8,494 nt of DNA from Clostridiales bacterium (GCA_019420425.1 JAHZHG010000100.1:1-8494), one strand, 5' to 3'. Shown: positions 1-4,016, counted from the stretch's first letter. The notes: generated from the sequence alone by a model not told the origin. Program-made: numbers and translations.

Positions 1-61
1 GCATGGTTACTGCGCCGGCCGCGATGCCGGCGGTGGCTGCGGTGATGTGTTTAAGCTTCAT
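1..61 (-). CDS. N-terminus of an unidentified protein, cut by the window edge
   Basis: An ATG at 61 is preceded on the minus strand by a GGAGGA Shine-Dalgarno about eight bases away. The 20 visible codons begin MKLKHITAATAG and continue with a small-residue, weakly hydrophobic run (IAAGAV). That could be a signal peptide or a membrane segment, but too little is visible to decide. It starts 17 bases after the stop of the XRE gene at 79-486 and is probably translated from the same leftward transcript. No function can be assigned. Confidence 0.55.
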   Translation of the reverse strand, partial: MKLKHITAATAGIAAGAVTM

Positions 62-78
62 GAGCTTGTCCTCCTCTC

Positions 79-486
79 CTAAATTGTAATGCCTTCGATT
101 TCAGCGAATCGCTTCGCGTTTATAAAGTAAACCCACTTCTCTCCGCTGCCGTGAATTGCATATCCCCATGGGAAAACCCCATCGCGTAAACCGGCTGCTA
201 CTATTTTTTCTGATAACCCCATTATTTTCGCCGCTTCCTCAGGAAGCAGCCTCGGAATCACACTGTCTTTTATGGGGAGCGGCCGTGTTACAGCGGCTTC
301 CTGTTTGAAATAATCCGGCGCAAGTCCGAGAGCTGTAGCAATTTCTTTCTTCCGCTTCTCTGCCGGCACGTTTTTGCCAGACAGATATTGGCTGATTGAG
401 CTTCTTCCAATCCCTGTGATTTTAGATAATTGTGCTTGTGTAAGATTCAGGTCTTTCATGGCCTGTCCTAATTTGTCTTTAAACAT
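79..486 (-). CDS. Two-domain DNA-binding protein: XRE HTH plus C-terminal excisionase-like domain
   Basis: 135 residues starting at ATG 486, with AGGGAGGT seven to ten bases upstream. Residues 1-62 form a Cro/C1-type helix-turn-helix (LTQAQLSKITGIGRSSISQY at 15-34, then an LSGK turn and the typical LGLAPDYF end of the fold). Residues about 78-131 (beginning IPRLLPEEAAKIMGLS, with a hydrophobic WVYFI strand and ending KRFAEIEGI) resemble the excisionase/MerR-like winged helix found in many clostridial phage and ICE proteins; this is recalled, not searched. It would bind DNA, probably as a regulator or directionality factor. It lies 18 bases after the 52-residue gene at 505-663 and 17 bases before the next gene, so the three are probably cotranscribed leftward. 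A dedicated promoter was not found. Confidence 0.85.
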   Translation of the reverse strand: MFKDKLGQAMKDLNLTQAQLSKITGIGRSSISQYLSGKNVPAEKRKKEIATALGLAPDYFKQEAAVTRPLPIKDSVIPRLLPEEAAKIMGLSEKIVAAGLRDGVFPWGYAIHGSGEKWVYFINAKRFAEIEGITI

Positions 487-504
487 TAGTTTTTTTACCT
501 CCCT

Positions 505-663
505 CTATCCTGCTGCCTCTTGTTTTCTCTGCTCCGCCTGCTGCCTCATCAAAAGAGTATTGGCATCTCTGCTCAGCATCAGAATATCAGGCAGATCAAT
601 TTGCTTCAGAATGGAAACCATTTTGTTAATTTCCTGCTCCTTTTCTGTTTCCAGTCCTAACAT
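505..663 (-). CDS. Small helical protein of 52 residues, unknown function
   Basis: The open frame extends upstream to 696, but ATG 663 is chosen because AAGGAGGTG lies at ideal spacing before it. The protein begins MLGLETEKEQEINKMVSIL, then IDLPDILMLSRDA, and ends in a Q/E/K/R-rich tail. It appears to be two amphipathic helices joined by a short D-L-P turn, with no membrane segment, no cysteine and no HTH of its own. It sits directly upstream of the XRE gene at 79-486 and is probably part of the same leftward operon. I do not recognise the family. The helix-turn-helix shape recalls the oligomerisation tails of XRE repressors, which is only a resemblance. Confidence 0.7.
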   Translation of the reverse strand: MLGLETEKEQEINKMVSILKQIDLPDILMLSRDANTLLMRQQAEQRKQEAAG

Positions 664-733
664 TGTTTTCACCTCCTTCTTCCTGTTTGTCCTCACACCA
701 CTTTCTTCTCTTCTGGTAAATCCTGCCCTTTCT

Positions 734-742
734 TGCTATAAT
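734..742 (+). promoter_or_regulatory. Extended -10 promoter for the 71-residue gene
   Basis: TGCTATAAT at 734-742 is a perfect -10 hexamer (737-742) with the TGn extension. No good -35 lies at 16-18 bases upstream, as is usual for extended -10 promoters. The predicted start near 749 would leave a leader of about 47 bases before ATG 796. Confidence 0.6.
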
Positions 743-795
743 GCGTATATCAGCACTGCCATGCTGAAATATTTTGGAAAGGAGGAGAATTATCT

Positions 796-1011
796 ATGAG
801 TACTCCAATACCCATTAATATCAATGGATACGATACATATTTTGTTGACGCTGAAGACAACATAGGTAAGCATCTATTAATATTCATACCTGATAATGCC
901 GGCGATGATCTGTCTGACATATGTAATACTTTCGTAGAAGGCCATCTGATACAGCAAATCGGATATCAAGAAGTAAATGATAAAGTTACTTTTATAAAAG
1001 CTTACTACTAG
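796..1011 (+). CDS. Small unrecognised protein of 71 residues
   Basis: ATG 796 follows GGAAAGGAGGAG, a strong ribosome binding site. The protein begins MSTPIPININGYDTYFVD and ends VTFIKAYY. It is acidic, with alternating hydrophobic residues suggesting beta strands (KHLLIFIP, KVTFIKAYY), no membrane segment, no cysteine pair and no catalytic signature. It has its own extended -10 promoter and runs against the leftward genes on both sides. Its last 20 bases overlap the 3' end of the convergent gene 992-1231. Orientation and a private promoter suggest a moron-type accessory gene. No function is assigned. Confidence 0.7.
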   Translation: MSTPIPININGYDTYFVDAEDNIGKHLLIFIPDNAGDDLSDICNTFVEGHLIQQIGYQEVNDKVTFIKAYY

Positions 1012-1231
1012 ACGCTGGTTCATAAGCAACATTTATCCTGTCGCACCTTCCCGGGCTGCCTGGCATCAATTCGGCATTAAACACCTTGCGTAGCGGCCAG
1101 CCTTCCGGCCCTGGAAGGGTAACAATGGCAGGTCTATCTTTTATCTCTTTTCCATTGATTTTGAGAATATCTTTGTTGAAATCAACTTCCAATGAACGAA
1201 TTTCTTCAAAGTAACCTGCATATCTAATCAC
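992..1231 (-). CDS. Small unrecognised element protein of 79 residues, GTG start
   Basis: The frame is open to 1240, but the GTG at 1240 is part of the AAGGAGGTG Shine-Dalgarno. The in-frame GTG at 1231, eight bases after GGAGG, is the better start and gives a protein beginning MIRYAGYFEEIRSLEVDF. The middle reads KINGKEIKDRPAIVTLPGPE, followed by GWPLRKVF, with one cysteine near the C-terminus. It is probably a small soluble beta-rich protein. I recall similar short hypothetical proteins in clostridial prophages but no function. The leftward transcript from the switch at 2209-2339 would cross it. A possible local promoter is at 1288-1315. Its 3' end overlaps the convergent 71-residue gene by 20 bases. 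Confidence 0.7.
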   Translation of the reverse strand: MIRYAGYFEEIRSLEVDFNKDILKINGKEIKDRPAIVTLPGPEGWPLRKVFNAELMPGSPGRCDRINVAYEPASSSKLL

Positions 1232-1266
1232 CTTTCTCACCTCCTTCAGTTTCTCTGCAAAACCTA

Positions 1267-1295
1267 TTGACTTTGCTCCTCTTTTCTACTATCCT
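1267..1295 (+). promoter_or_regulatory. Promoter of the DUF4145 gene
   Basis: TTGACT at 1267-1272 (5/6 of the -35 consensus) and TATCCT at 1290-1295 (4/6 of the -10) are separated by exactly 17 bases. A start near 1302 would give a leader of about 39 bases before ATG 1341. The -10 lies inside the left arm of the inverted repeat at 1287-1338. Confidence 0.55.
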
Positions 1296-1338
1296 TTAAG
1301 CACAAGCCGCGTCAACCTAACTAGAAGAAAGGATAGTA
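1287..1338. repeat. Perfect 11-base inverted repeat over promoter and ribosome binding site
   Basis: TACTATCCTTT (1287-1297) is exactly mirrored by AAAGGATAGTA (1328-1338), with 30 bases between. The left arm covers the -10 of the DUF4145 promoter. The right arm contains the AAAGGA ribosome binding site, two bases before ATG 1341. Arm centres are 41 bases apart, close to four helical turns, which would suit a looping repressor. Because the left arm lies upstream of the predicted start, an RNA hairpin hiding the ribosome binding site would form only in a transcript begun further upstream. Confidence 0.6.
1288..1315 (-). promoter_or_regulatory. Possible leftward promoter for the 79-residue gene
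   Basis: On the minus strand TTGACG (1310-1315) and GATAGT (1288-1293) are 16 bases apart. The match is moderate (5/6 and 4/6). If real, it faces the rightward DUF4145 promoter and shares the same -10 region, so a protein bound there could affect both. Confidence 0.3.
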
Positions 1339-1340
1339 AT

Positions 1341-2012
1341 ATGTCTGACAGCTTTACTTGCCCATTTTGTAATCGCGTACTGCCTCTAATAGCTGCAACT
1401 TTTTGTATCCAAGATGTTAACTTTAAGGAGCCCGTTAGAATGGGATACTCTTTGGACCAAACTTATAATTTAACAATCAAAATGTACCGCTGTCCTAATT
1501 GCATGAAAATTACTAGTCTTGCCAACTATGTCGGAAGCGAAATGCCTGAAAAAACTATCCCTATATACCCACAATCTTTAGCGAAGCATTTCCCCGAGTA
1601 TGTTCCGCAATTCATACGTGATGATTACGAAGAAGCTTATTCAATACTCCAGCTCAGCCCCAAAGCATCAGCCACCTTATCCCGGCGCTGCATTCAAGGT
1701 ATGATTCGTGACTATTGGAAAATTTCTAAGAGTACGCTATATCAGGAAATTGATGCTTTAAAGGATAAAATAGATCCCCTTTTATGGAAAACCATTGATT
1801 CTGTACGTAAAATAGGTAACATTGGCGCTCATATGGAAAAGGACGTTAACTCTATTATTGATATTGATTCCGACGAAGCAGAAAAACTTATCAAATTAAT
1901 TGAAATTCTTATCAAAGAATGGTACATAAATTCCTATGAACGTAGTCAACTATTTTCCGATATAATTGCAATTAACGATCAAAAGCAAGCCGAACGAAAG
2001 GAATCTAAATAA
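1341..2012 (+). CDS. DUF4145 (HEPN-like) protein with N-terminal zinc ribbon
   Basis: 223 residues, ATG 1341 with AAAGGA seven bases upstream. Residues 1-60 hold two CxxC knuckles (C7/C10 and C51/C54), probably one zinc ribbon. Residues about 75-195 match my knowledge of DUF4145: YPQSL near 76-80, a helix with SRRCIQGMIRDYW (114-126), then R156..GN..GAH (N160, H164), and a closing long helix. DUF4145 belongs to the HEPN-like fold. The R-x7-H spacing differs from the usual R-x4-6-H of active HEPN RNases, so nuclease activity is uncertain. DUF4145 proteins often occur beside restriction and other defence genes. Here it has its own promoter, opposes the leftward genes and ends four bases from the convergent 63-residue gene. 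A moron-like exclusion or defence role is inferred, not shown. Confidence 0.85.
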   Translation: MSDSFTCPFCNRVLPLIAATFCIQDVNFKEPVRMGYSLDQTYNLTIKMYRCPNCMKITSLANYVGSEMPEKTIPIYPQSLAKHFPEYVPQFIRDDYEEAYSILQLSPKASATLSRRCIQGMIRDYWKISKSTLYQEIDALKDKIDPLLWKTIDSVRKIGNIGAHMEKDVNSIIDIDSDEAEKLIKLIEILIKEWYINSYERSQLFSDIIAINDQKQAERKESK

Positions 2013-2016
2013 CTGA

Positions 2017-2208
2017 TCATCCCAAATCTTCTTGGCATGGATCGTTTTCTGCAAGTAAATTTCCTTCAAAATCCCAGTACTGTGTAACTGTCCGACACAT
2101 ATCTTTTTCTGTACCTAAGCCTTTTATTGCTTCTGTTACAATAACCTGAATGACTCTTGCGCTGTCTGTTCCACGTGGACGGGCAGCCTTTTGTTCTTCT
2201 TTGTCCAT
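2017..2208 (-). CDS. First leftward gene of the switch, 63-residue phage-type protein of unknown function
   Basis: The frame opens at GTG 2217, but that codon is inside the GAGGTGAAGG Shine-Dalgarno; ATG 2208, eight bases after GAGG, is the start. The protein begins MDKEEQKAARPRGTDSARVI, continues as a beta-rich core with IQVIVTEAIKGLGTE and VTQYWDFEGNLLAENDP, and ends in an acidic tail with two cysteines overall. The pattern of a basic N-terminus, IQVI strand and TQYW..(D/E)G.LLAE.DP strand is one I recall from short hypothetical proteins in Firmicute phages. It is not a recognisable Cro: no HTH is visible. Its promoter (2244-2272) is consensus-like and covered by an operator-like repeat, so it is probably the first gene repressed by the 2340-2726 product. 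Confidence 0.75.
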   Translation of the reverse strand: MDKEEQKAARPRGTDSARVIQVIVTEAIKGLGTEKDMCRTVTQYWDFEGNLLAENDPCQEDLG

Positions 2209-2230
2209 TTCCTTCACCTCGCTTTCTTTG

Positions 2231-2262
2231 TGTTTATGGGACTATTATACGTCCTATAAACA
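2231..2262. promoter_or_regulatory. Operator-like inverted repeat on the leftward promoter
   Basis: TGTTTATGGGAC (2231-2242) and GTCCTATAAACA (2251-2262) form a 12-base inverted repeat with one mismatch and an 8-base centre. The centre contains the -10 hexamer of the leftward promoter, so binding would block it directly. The likely ligand is the divergent XRE repressor (2340-2726), by position only. No second copy was found in the window. Confidence 0.7.
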
Positions 2263-2272
2263 CATTTGTCAA
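2244..2272 (-). promoter_or_regulatory. Leftward promoter of the 63-residue gene
   Basis: On the minus strand a perfect TTGACA (2267-2272) and a perfect TATAAT (2244-2249) are separated by 17 bases. This is the strongest promoter in the window. The predicted start near 2237 leaves a leader of about 28 bases before ATG 2208. Confidence 0.85.
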
Positions 2273-2283
2273 TAACTTTTTTG

Positions 2284-2312
2284 TTGACAATCGCACATTT
2301 TTGCTGTATACT
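2284..2312 (+). promoter_or_regulatory. Rightward promoter of the cI-like repressor
   Basis: A perfect TTGACA (2284-2289), 17 bases, then TATACT (2307-2312, 5/6). It lies back to back with the leftward promoter, the two -35 boxes being 11 bases apart. Downstream, CAGATC occurs twice (2313-2318 and 2321-2326) at an 8-base period and may be a further protein site. Confidence 0.85.
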
Positions 2313-2339
2313 CAGATCAACAGATCGGAGGTGAAACTT

Positions 2340-2726
2340 TTGAAAGATAGGATAAAGGCCCTCAGAAAAGAACTCGGACTAACGCAAGAAAAATTTGCAG
2401 ACCGATTAAGTATGAAGAGAAATACCATCGCAAATTCTGAGATCGGAAGAAATGAGCCTATTGAAGCAGTTATCTCTTTAATATGCAAAGAATTTAATGT
2501 GAATGAAGAATGGCTCCGAACCGGCAAAGGCGAAATGTTCCAGCAAATGACAGAAAAAGAAAAGCTCATGAAATACACGGCTCTTCTTTTAAAAGATAGT
2601 GATTCGGCCTTTGTTGCAGCAATTCAGGCACTTATTGTTACCTATGAGCAACTGGATGACACAAGCAAAGCTGTGCTGGAGAAAATAGCTTTACAGTATG
2701 TTGAAAATTTAAAAAAGGGCCGATAG
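2340..2726 (+). CDS. cI-like XRE repressor, 128 residues, TTG start, no autoprotease domain
   Basis: The frame is open from far upstream, but GGAGGTGAAAC at 2327-2337 and the promoter at 2284-2312 fix the start at TTG 2340, eight bases after GGAGG. Residues 1-65 are a Cro/C1-type HTH: LTQEKFADRLSMKRNTIANS (14-33), then GRNEP and the FNVNEEWLRTGKGEMF ending common in clostridial phage repressors. Residues 72-128 form helices, including QLDDTSKAVLEKIALQYVENL, probably for oligomerisation. There is no S24/LexA peptidase domain with its Ser-Lys dyad, so RecA-stimulated self-cleavage is not expected. It likely maintains lysogeny by binding the operator at 2231-2262. A non-ATG start may keep its level low. 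Its last codons also encode a terminator for the opposite strand. Confidence 0.88.
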   Translation: MKDRIKALRKELGLTQEKFADRLSMKRNTIANSEIGRNEPIEAVISLICKEFNVNEEWLRTGKGEMFQQMTEKEKLMKYTALLLKDSDSAFVAAIQALIVTYEQLDDTSKAVLEKIALQYVENLKKGR

Positions 2727-2734
2727 TCCGGCCC
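2711..2734 (-). terminator. Intrinsic terminator for the 39-residue gene, inside the repressor's 3' end
   Basis: On the minus strand GGGCCG, a 6-base loop and CGGCCC are followed at once by six T (2716 to 2711). On the plus strand no T run follows, so it works leftward only. It starts 13 bases after the stop of 2748-2867 and occupies the final codons and stop of the repressor gene. It would stop microprotein transcripts from becoming antisense RNA against the repressor. Confidence 0.8.
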
Positions 2735-2747
2735 CTGATGTGAATTA

Positions 2748-2867
2748 TTACGAGAGATAATTCTGAATAAAGATCAGTATTTCTGCTACTTTTTCAGGAG
2801 ATTCTCTTCTCAATAACTCGATGATGATTTCGATATTCTTTTGTTTGGCTGTTTCTTCATTTGTCAT
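2748..2867 (-). CDS. 39-residue microprotein under LexA-like sites, candidate antirepressor
   Basis: ATG 2867 follows GGGAGGG with good spacing; an ATG four bases earlier is out of frame and stops at once. The protein starts MTNEETAKQKNIEIII, has a charged turn LLRRESPEK and ends AEILIFIQNYLS: two amphipathic helices around an S-P turn, without HTH, cysteines or a clear membrane span. The gene has its own promoter (2915-2943), two candidate LexA boxes, a strong ribosome binding site and its own terminator, so it is a real transcription unit despite its size. The second helix resembles in pattern the repressor's C-terminal helix (DDTSKAVLEKIALQ), which could allow hetero-oligomers. That role is inferred; the family is unrecognised. 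Confidence 0.75.
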   Translation of the reverse strand: MTNEETAKQKNIEIIIELLRRESPEKVAEILIFIQNYLS

Positions 2868-2885
2868 ACATACCCTCCCAACTAC

Positions 2886-2899
2886 AAAACACACGTTCG
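2886..2899 (-). promoter_or_regulatory. Candidate LexA (SOS) box downstream of the microprotein transcription start
   Basis: Read on the minus strand it is CGAACGTGTGTTTT, matching 13 of 14 positions of the Bacillus LexA consensus CGAACRNRYGTTYC. It lies about +9 to +22 relative to the predicted start, a blocking position. Confidence 0.6.
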
Positions 2900-2914
2900 A
2901 AATTCCTTATTGAT

Positions 2915-2943
2915 ATGATACACCATTGTTCTATATAAATCAA
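2915..2943 (-). promoter_or_regulatory. Promoter of the 39-residue microprotein
   Basis: On the minus strand TTGATT (2938-2943, 4/6) and TATCAT (2915-2920, 5/6) are 17 bases apart. The predicted start near 2908 leaves a leader of about 40 bases. LexA-like boxes lie on both sides. Confidence 0.65.
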
Positions 2944-2952
2944 CAGTAATAT

Positions 2953-2966
2953 CGAACGTTCGTTCT
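2953..2966 (+). promoter_or_regulatory. Candidate LexA (SOS) box just upstream of the microprotein -35
   Basis: CGAACGTTCGTTCT fits GAAC-N4-GTTC and 12 of 14 positions of CGAACRNRYGTTYC. It also contains the perfect 10-base palindrome CGAACGTTCG, so another dimeric repressor could own it. It ends 10 bases upstream of the -35. Confidence 0.5.
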
Positions 2967-2981
2967 TTTATTTTATTCTGT

Positions 2982-2995
2982 TATATATATATATA
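2982..2995. repeat. (TA)7 tract
   Basis: Seven TA dinucleotides in an AT-rich spacer between the HTH gene stop and the microprotein promoter. It is easily melted or slipped DNA with no assigned function. Confidence 0.8.
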
Positions 2996-3032
2996 CGTTG
3001 GGAATTTTGTCGAATCACGTCGATTTTGCATT

Positions 3033-3050
3033 TGTCCGAGAACTCGGACA
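3033..3050. repeat. 18-base palindrome one base after the HTH gene stop
   Basis: TGTCCGAG-AA-CTCGGACA is a perfect inverted repeat with a 2-base centre. It directly follows the stop of the minus-strand HTH gene (3052). No T run follows on either strand, so it is a poor intrinsic terminator; it may be a repressor operator or an RNA-stabilising 3' hairpin. Confidence 0.55.
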
Positions 3051-3051
3051 C

Positions 3052-3246
3052 TTATTTGAGTTCGGAGTCATACAGGTCTGAAATCCTTACCTTTAGGCCT
3101 GCTGCTAATCGCTCCATTGTGTCCATGCGCGGAATCTTGCCATTTATAATATCGTGTATTGTTGATTTTGGTATTCCTGTCACATAGGCCACTTGGCGAA
3201 CAGTTAAATTTTTAGATCGCATCACTTTATCCAGTAGTATTTTCAT
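3052..3246 (-). CDS. Small XRE-family HTH regulator, 64 residues
   Basis: ATG 3246 is preceded by AGGTG at seven bases, a modest ribosome binding site. The protein is a single Cro/C1-type HTH domain: LTVRQVAYVTGIPKSTIHDI at 14-33, a NGKIPRMDT turn and LAAGLKVRISDLYD at the end. Nothing follows the fold, so it would act as a simple DNA-binding dimer, Cro-like in size. It is divergent from the zinc-ribbon membrane gene (3360) with 113 bases between, holding the palindrome at 3279-3292. It lies upstream of the LexA-like microprotein gene on the same strand, separated by 184 bases with a separate promoter. Possible roles are autoregulation, control of the divergent gene, or acting as the switch's second repressor. 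Confidence 0.85.
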   Translation of the reverse strand: MKILLDKVMRSKNLTVRQVAYVTGIPKSTIHDIINGKIPRMDTMERLAAGLKVRISDLYDSELK

Positions 3247-3278
3247 CCGTGTTCACCTGACATTATTTTACAGGGATA

Positions 3279-3292
3279 AGTTTAGATAAACT
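3279..3292. promoter_or_regulatory. Palindrome between divergent HTH and membrane genes, possible operator
   Basis: AGTTTA-GA-TAAACT is a perfect 6-base inverted repeat with a 2-base centre. The 113-base gap also has a TAAAAT-like -10 on the minus strand and AT-rich -10-like stretches on the plus strand, none with a convincing -35. A small GCCG-CTT-CGGC hairpin lies at 3312-3322. The palindrome is the best operator candidate for the small XRE protein. Confidence 0.4.
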
Positions 3293-3359
3293 ACTGGTAA
3301 ATAATGGTTAAGCCGCTTCGGCGATTTAATAAATATATAAGGAAAAGAGGAAAAGAGTT

Positions 3360-3833
3360 ATGGCAATGATTAAATGCAAAGAGTGTGGGAAAGAATTTTC
3401 GGACAGAGCCGAAAAATGTCCTAATTGTGGTGCGCCCACAAGATTTTCCAGGGAGTTTGGAGTCCCGTATGAAGCTCCGGAACCTGAAAACAAAAAGGTG
3501 AAAGGCAGAATATGTCTTACAATCTCTCTAATCATCGGTGTTATGTACATAATATATAGCATCAATTATTGGGGCGGAGCAAACACCACTCAGACAGATG
3601 CGTTTGAGGCTCTCGGAACAGGAATGGCAACTGCCATGGTTATGCCCCACTTAATTTGCACTTTTCTGGCAGTTATATTTAACGCACTGGGTTTATTCAT
3701 GAAAAAGCGGGGATTTGCCTTGACTGGCGCTATACTTTATAGTGTTGCCCTTGTATTATTCCCTGTATATTTTATGTTTGTAATAATTGAGCTGATATTA
3801 TCTTTTGTCGGATTTGCCCGGATGAAAGGATAG
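3360..3833 (+). CDS. Zinc-ribbon membrane protein
   Basis: 157 residues; ATG 3360 with AGAGG about nine bases upstream. Residues 1-25 are a zinc ribbon with C6xxC9 and C20xxC23 (IKCKECGKEFSD, then KCPNCGAP). A charged linker (31-50) leads to hydrophobic spans at about 51-69, 91-113 and 119-150, the last long enough for two passes, so three or four membrane helices with the ribbon in the cytoplasm. Such proteins are widespread in Firmicutes, often annotated only as zinc-ribbon domain proteins. Position between the integrase and a divergent small regulator is that of a lysogeny-expressed accessory gene, for example superinfection exclusion, but nothing in the sequence proves this. No clear promoter was found. 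Confidence 0.85.
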   Translation: MAMIKCKECGKEFSDRAEKCPNCGAPTRFSREFGVPYEAPEPENKKVKGRICLTISLIIGVMYIIYSINYWGGANTTQTDAFEALGTGMATAMVMPHLICTFLAVIFNALGLFMKKRGFALTGAILYSVALVLFPVYFMFVIIELILSFVGFARMKG

Positions 3834-3857
3834 ACTAAATACAAATTGCCAAATAGC

Positions 3858-3888
3858 AAAAACCGCCCGGTATTGGCGTACCGAACGG
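3858..3888. terminator. Weak hairpin between membrane gene and integrase
   Basis: CGGTA (3868-3872) pairs with TACCG (3879-3883), extended by CCG/CGG across a small internal loop. On the minus strand five T follow (3862 to 3858); on the plus strand only CTTT follows. It could partly end the zinc-ribbon transcript or stop antisense transcripts. An alternative CGCC/GGCG pairing overlaps it. Confidence 0.4.
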
Positions 3889-3903
3889 CTTTACATAGAT
3901 TTC

Positions 3904-4016
3904 TATACAGGCCCGGAGGCCAGTATAATTGATCCTTAGCAAGTTTGATTATACCACAATCCTCCTGGGCTTGCATAGCCTATTTTTTATACCCATTTTT
4001 AAAGTTTGAAGGAGGA
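3904..4016 (+). promoter_or_regulatory. Structured leader of the integrase gene with competing pairings
   Basis: Three segments can pair in exclusive ways. GCCCGGAGG (3911-3919) is complementary to CCTCCTGGGC (3961-3970) with one bulge. TCCTCCT (3960-3966) is also complementary to AGGAGGA (4010-4016), the integrase Shine-Dalgarno. The first segment can instead fold locally as TATAC-a-GGCC/GGCC-a-GTATA (3904-3927). This resembles a sequester/anti-sequester leader. A perfect TATAAT at 3924-3929 without a good -35 might start a shorter transcript containing only the sequestering pair. Confidence 0.35.

Noticed and set aside
374..799. Plus-strand open frame opposite the 52-residue and XRE genes
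   Set aside because: It is antisense to two genes with strong ribosome binding sites, has no ribosome binding site of its own and reads as low-complexity S/F/L/C sequence.
2157..2339. N-terminal extension of the repressor frame upstream to ATG 2157
   Set aside because: It would run through both promoters and the operator and has no ribosome binding site; TTG 2340 follows a perfect Shine-Dalgarno.
2982..2995. (TA)7 tract as replication origin or promoter
   Set aside because: No iterons, replication gene or -35 partner accompany it; it is recorded only as a simple repeat.
3904..3970. Possible tRNA or att-tRNA remnant before the integrase
   Set aside because: No cloverleaf, no anticodon arm with T-loop GTTCRA and no CCA end can be drawn; the inverted repeats fit a leader structure better.
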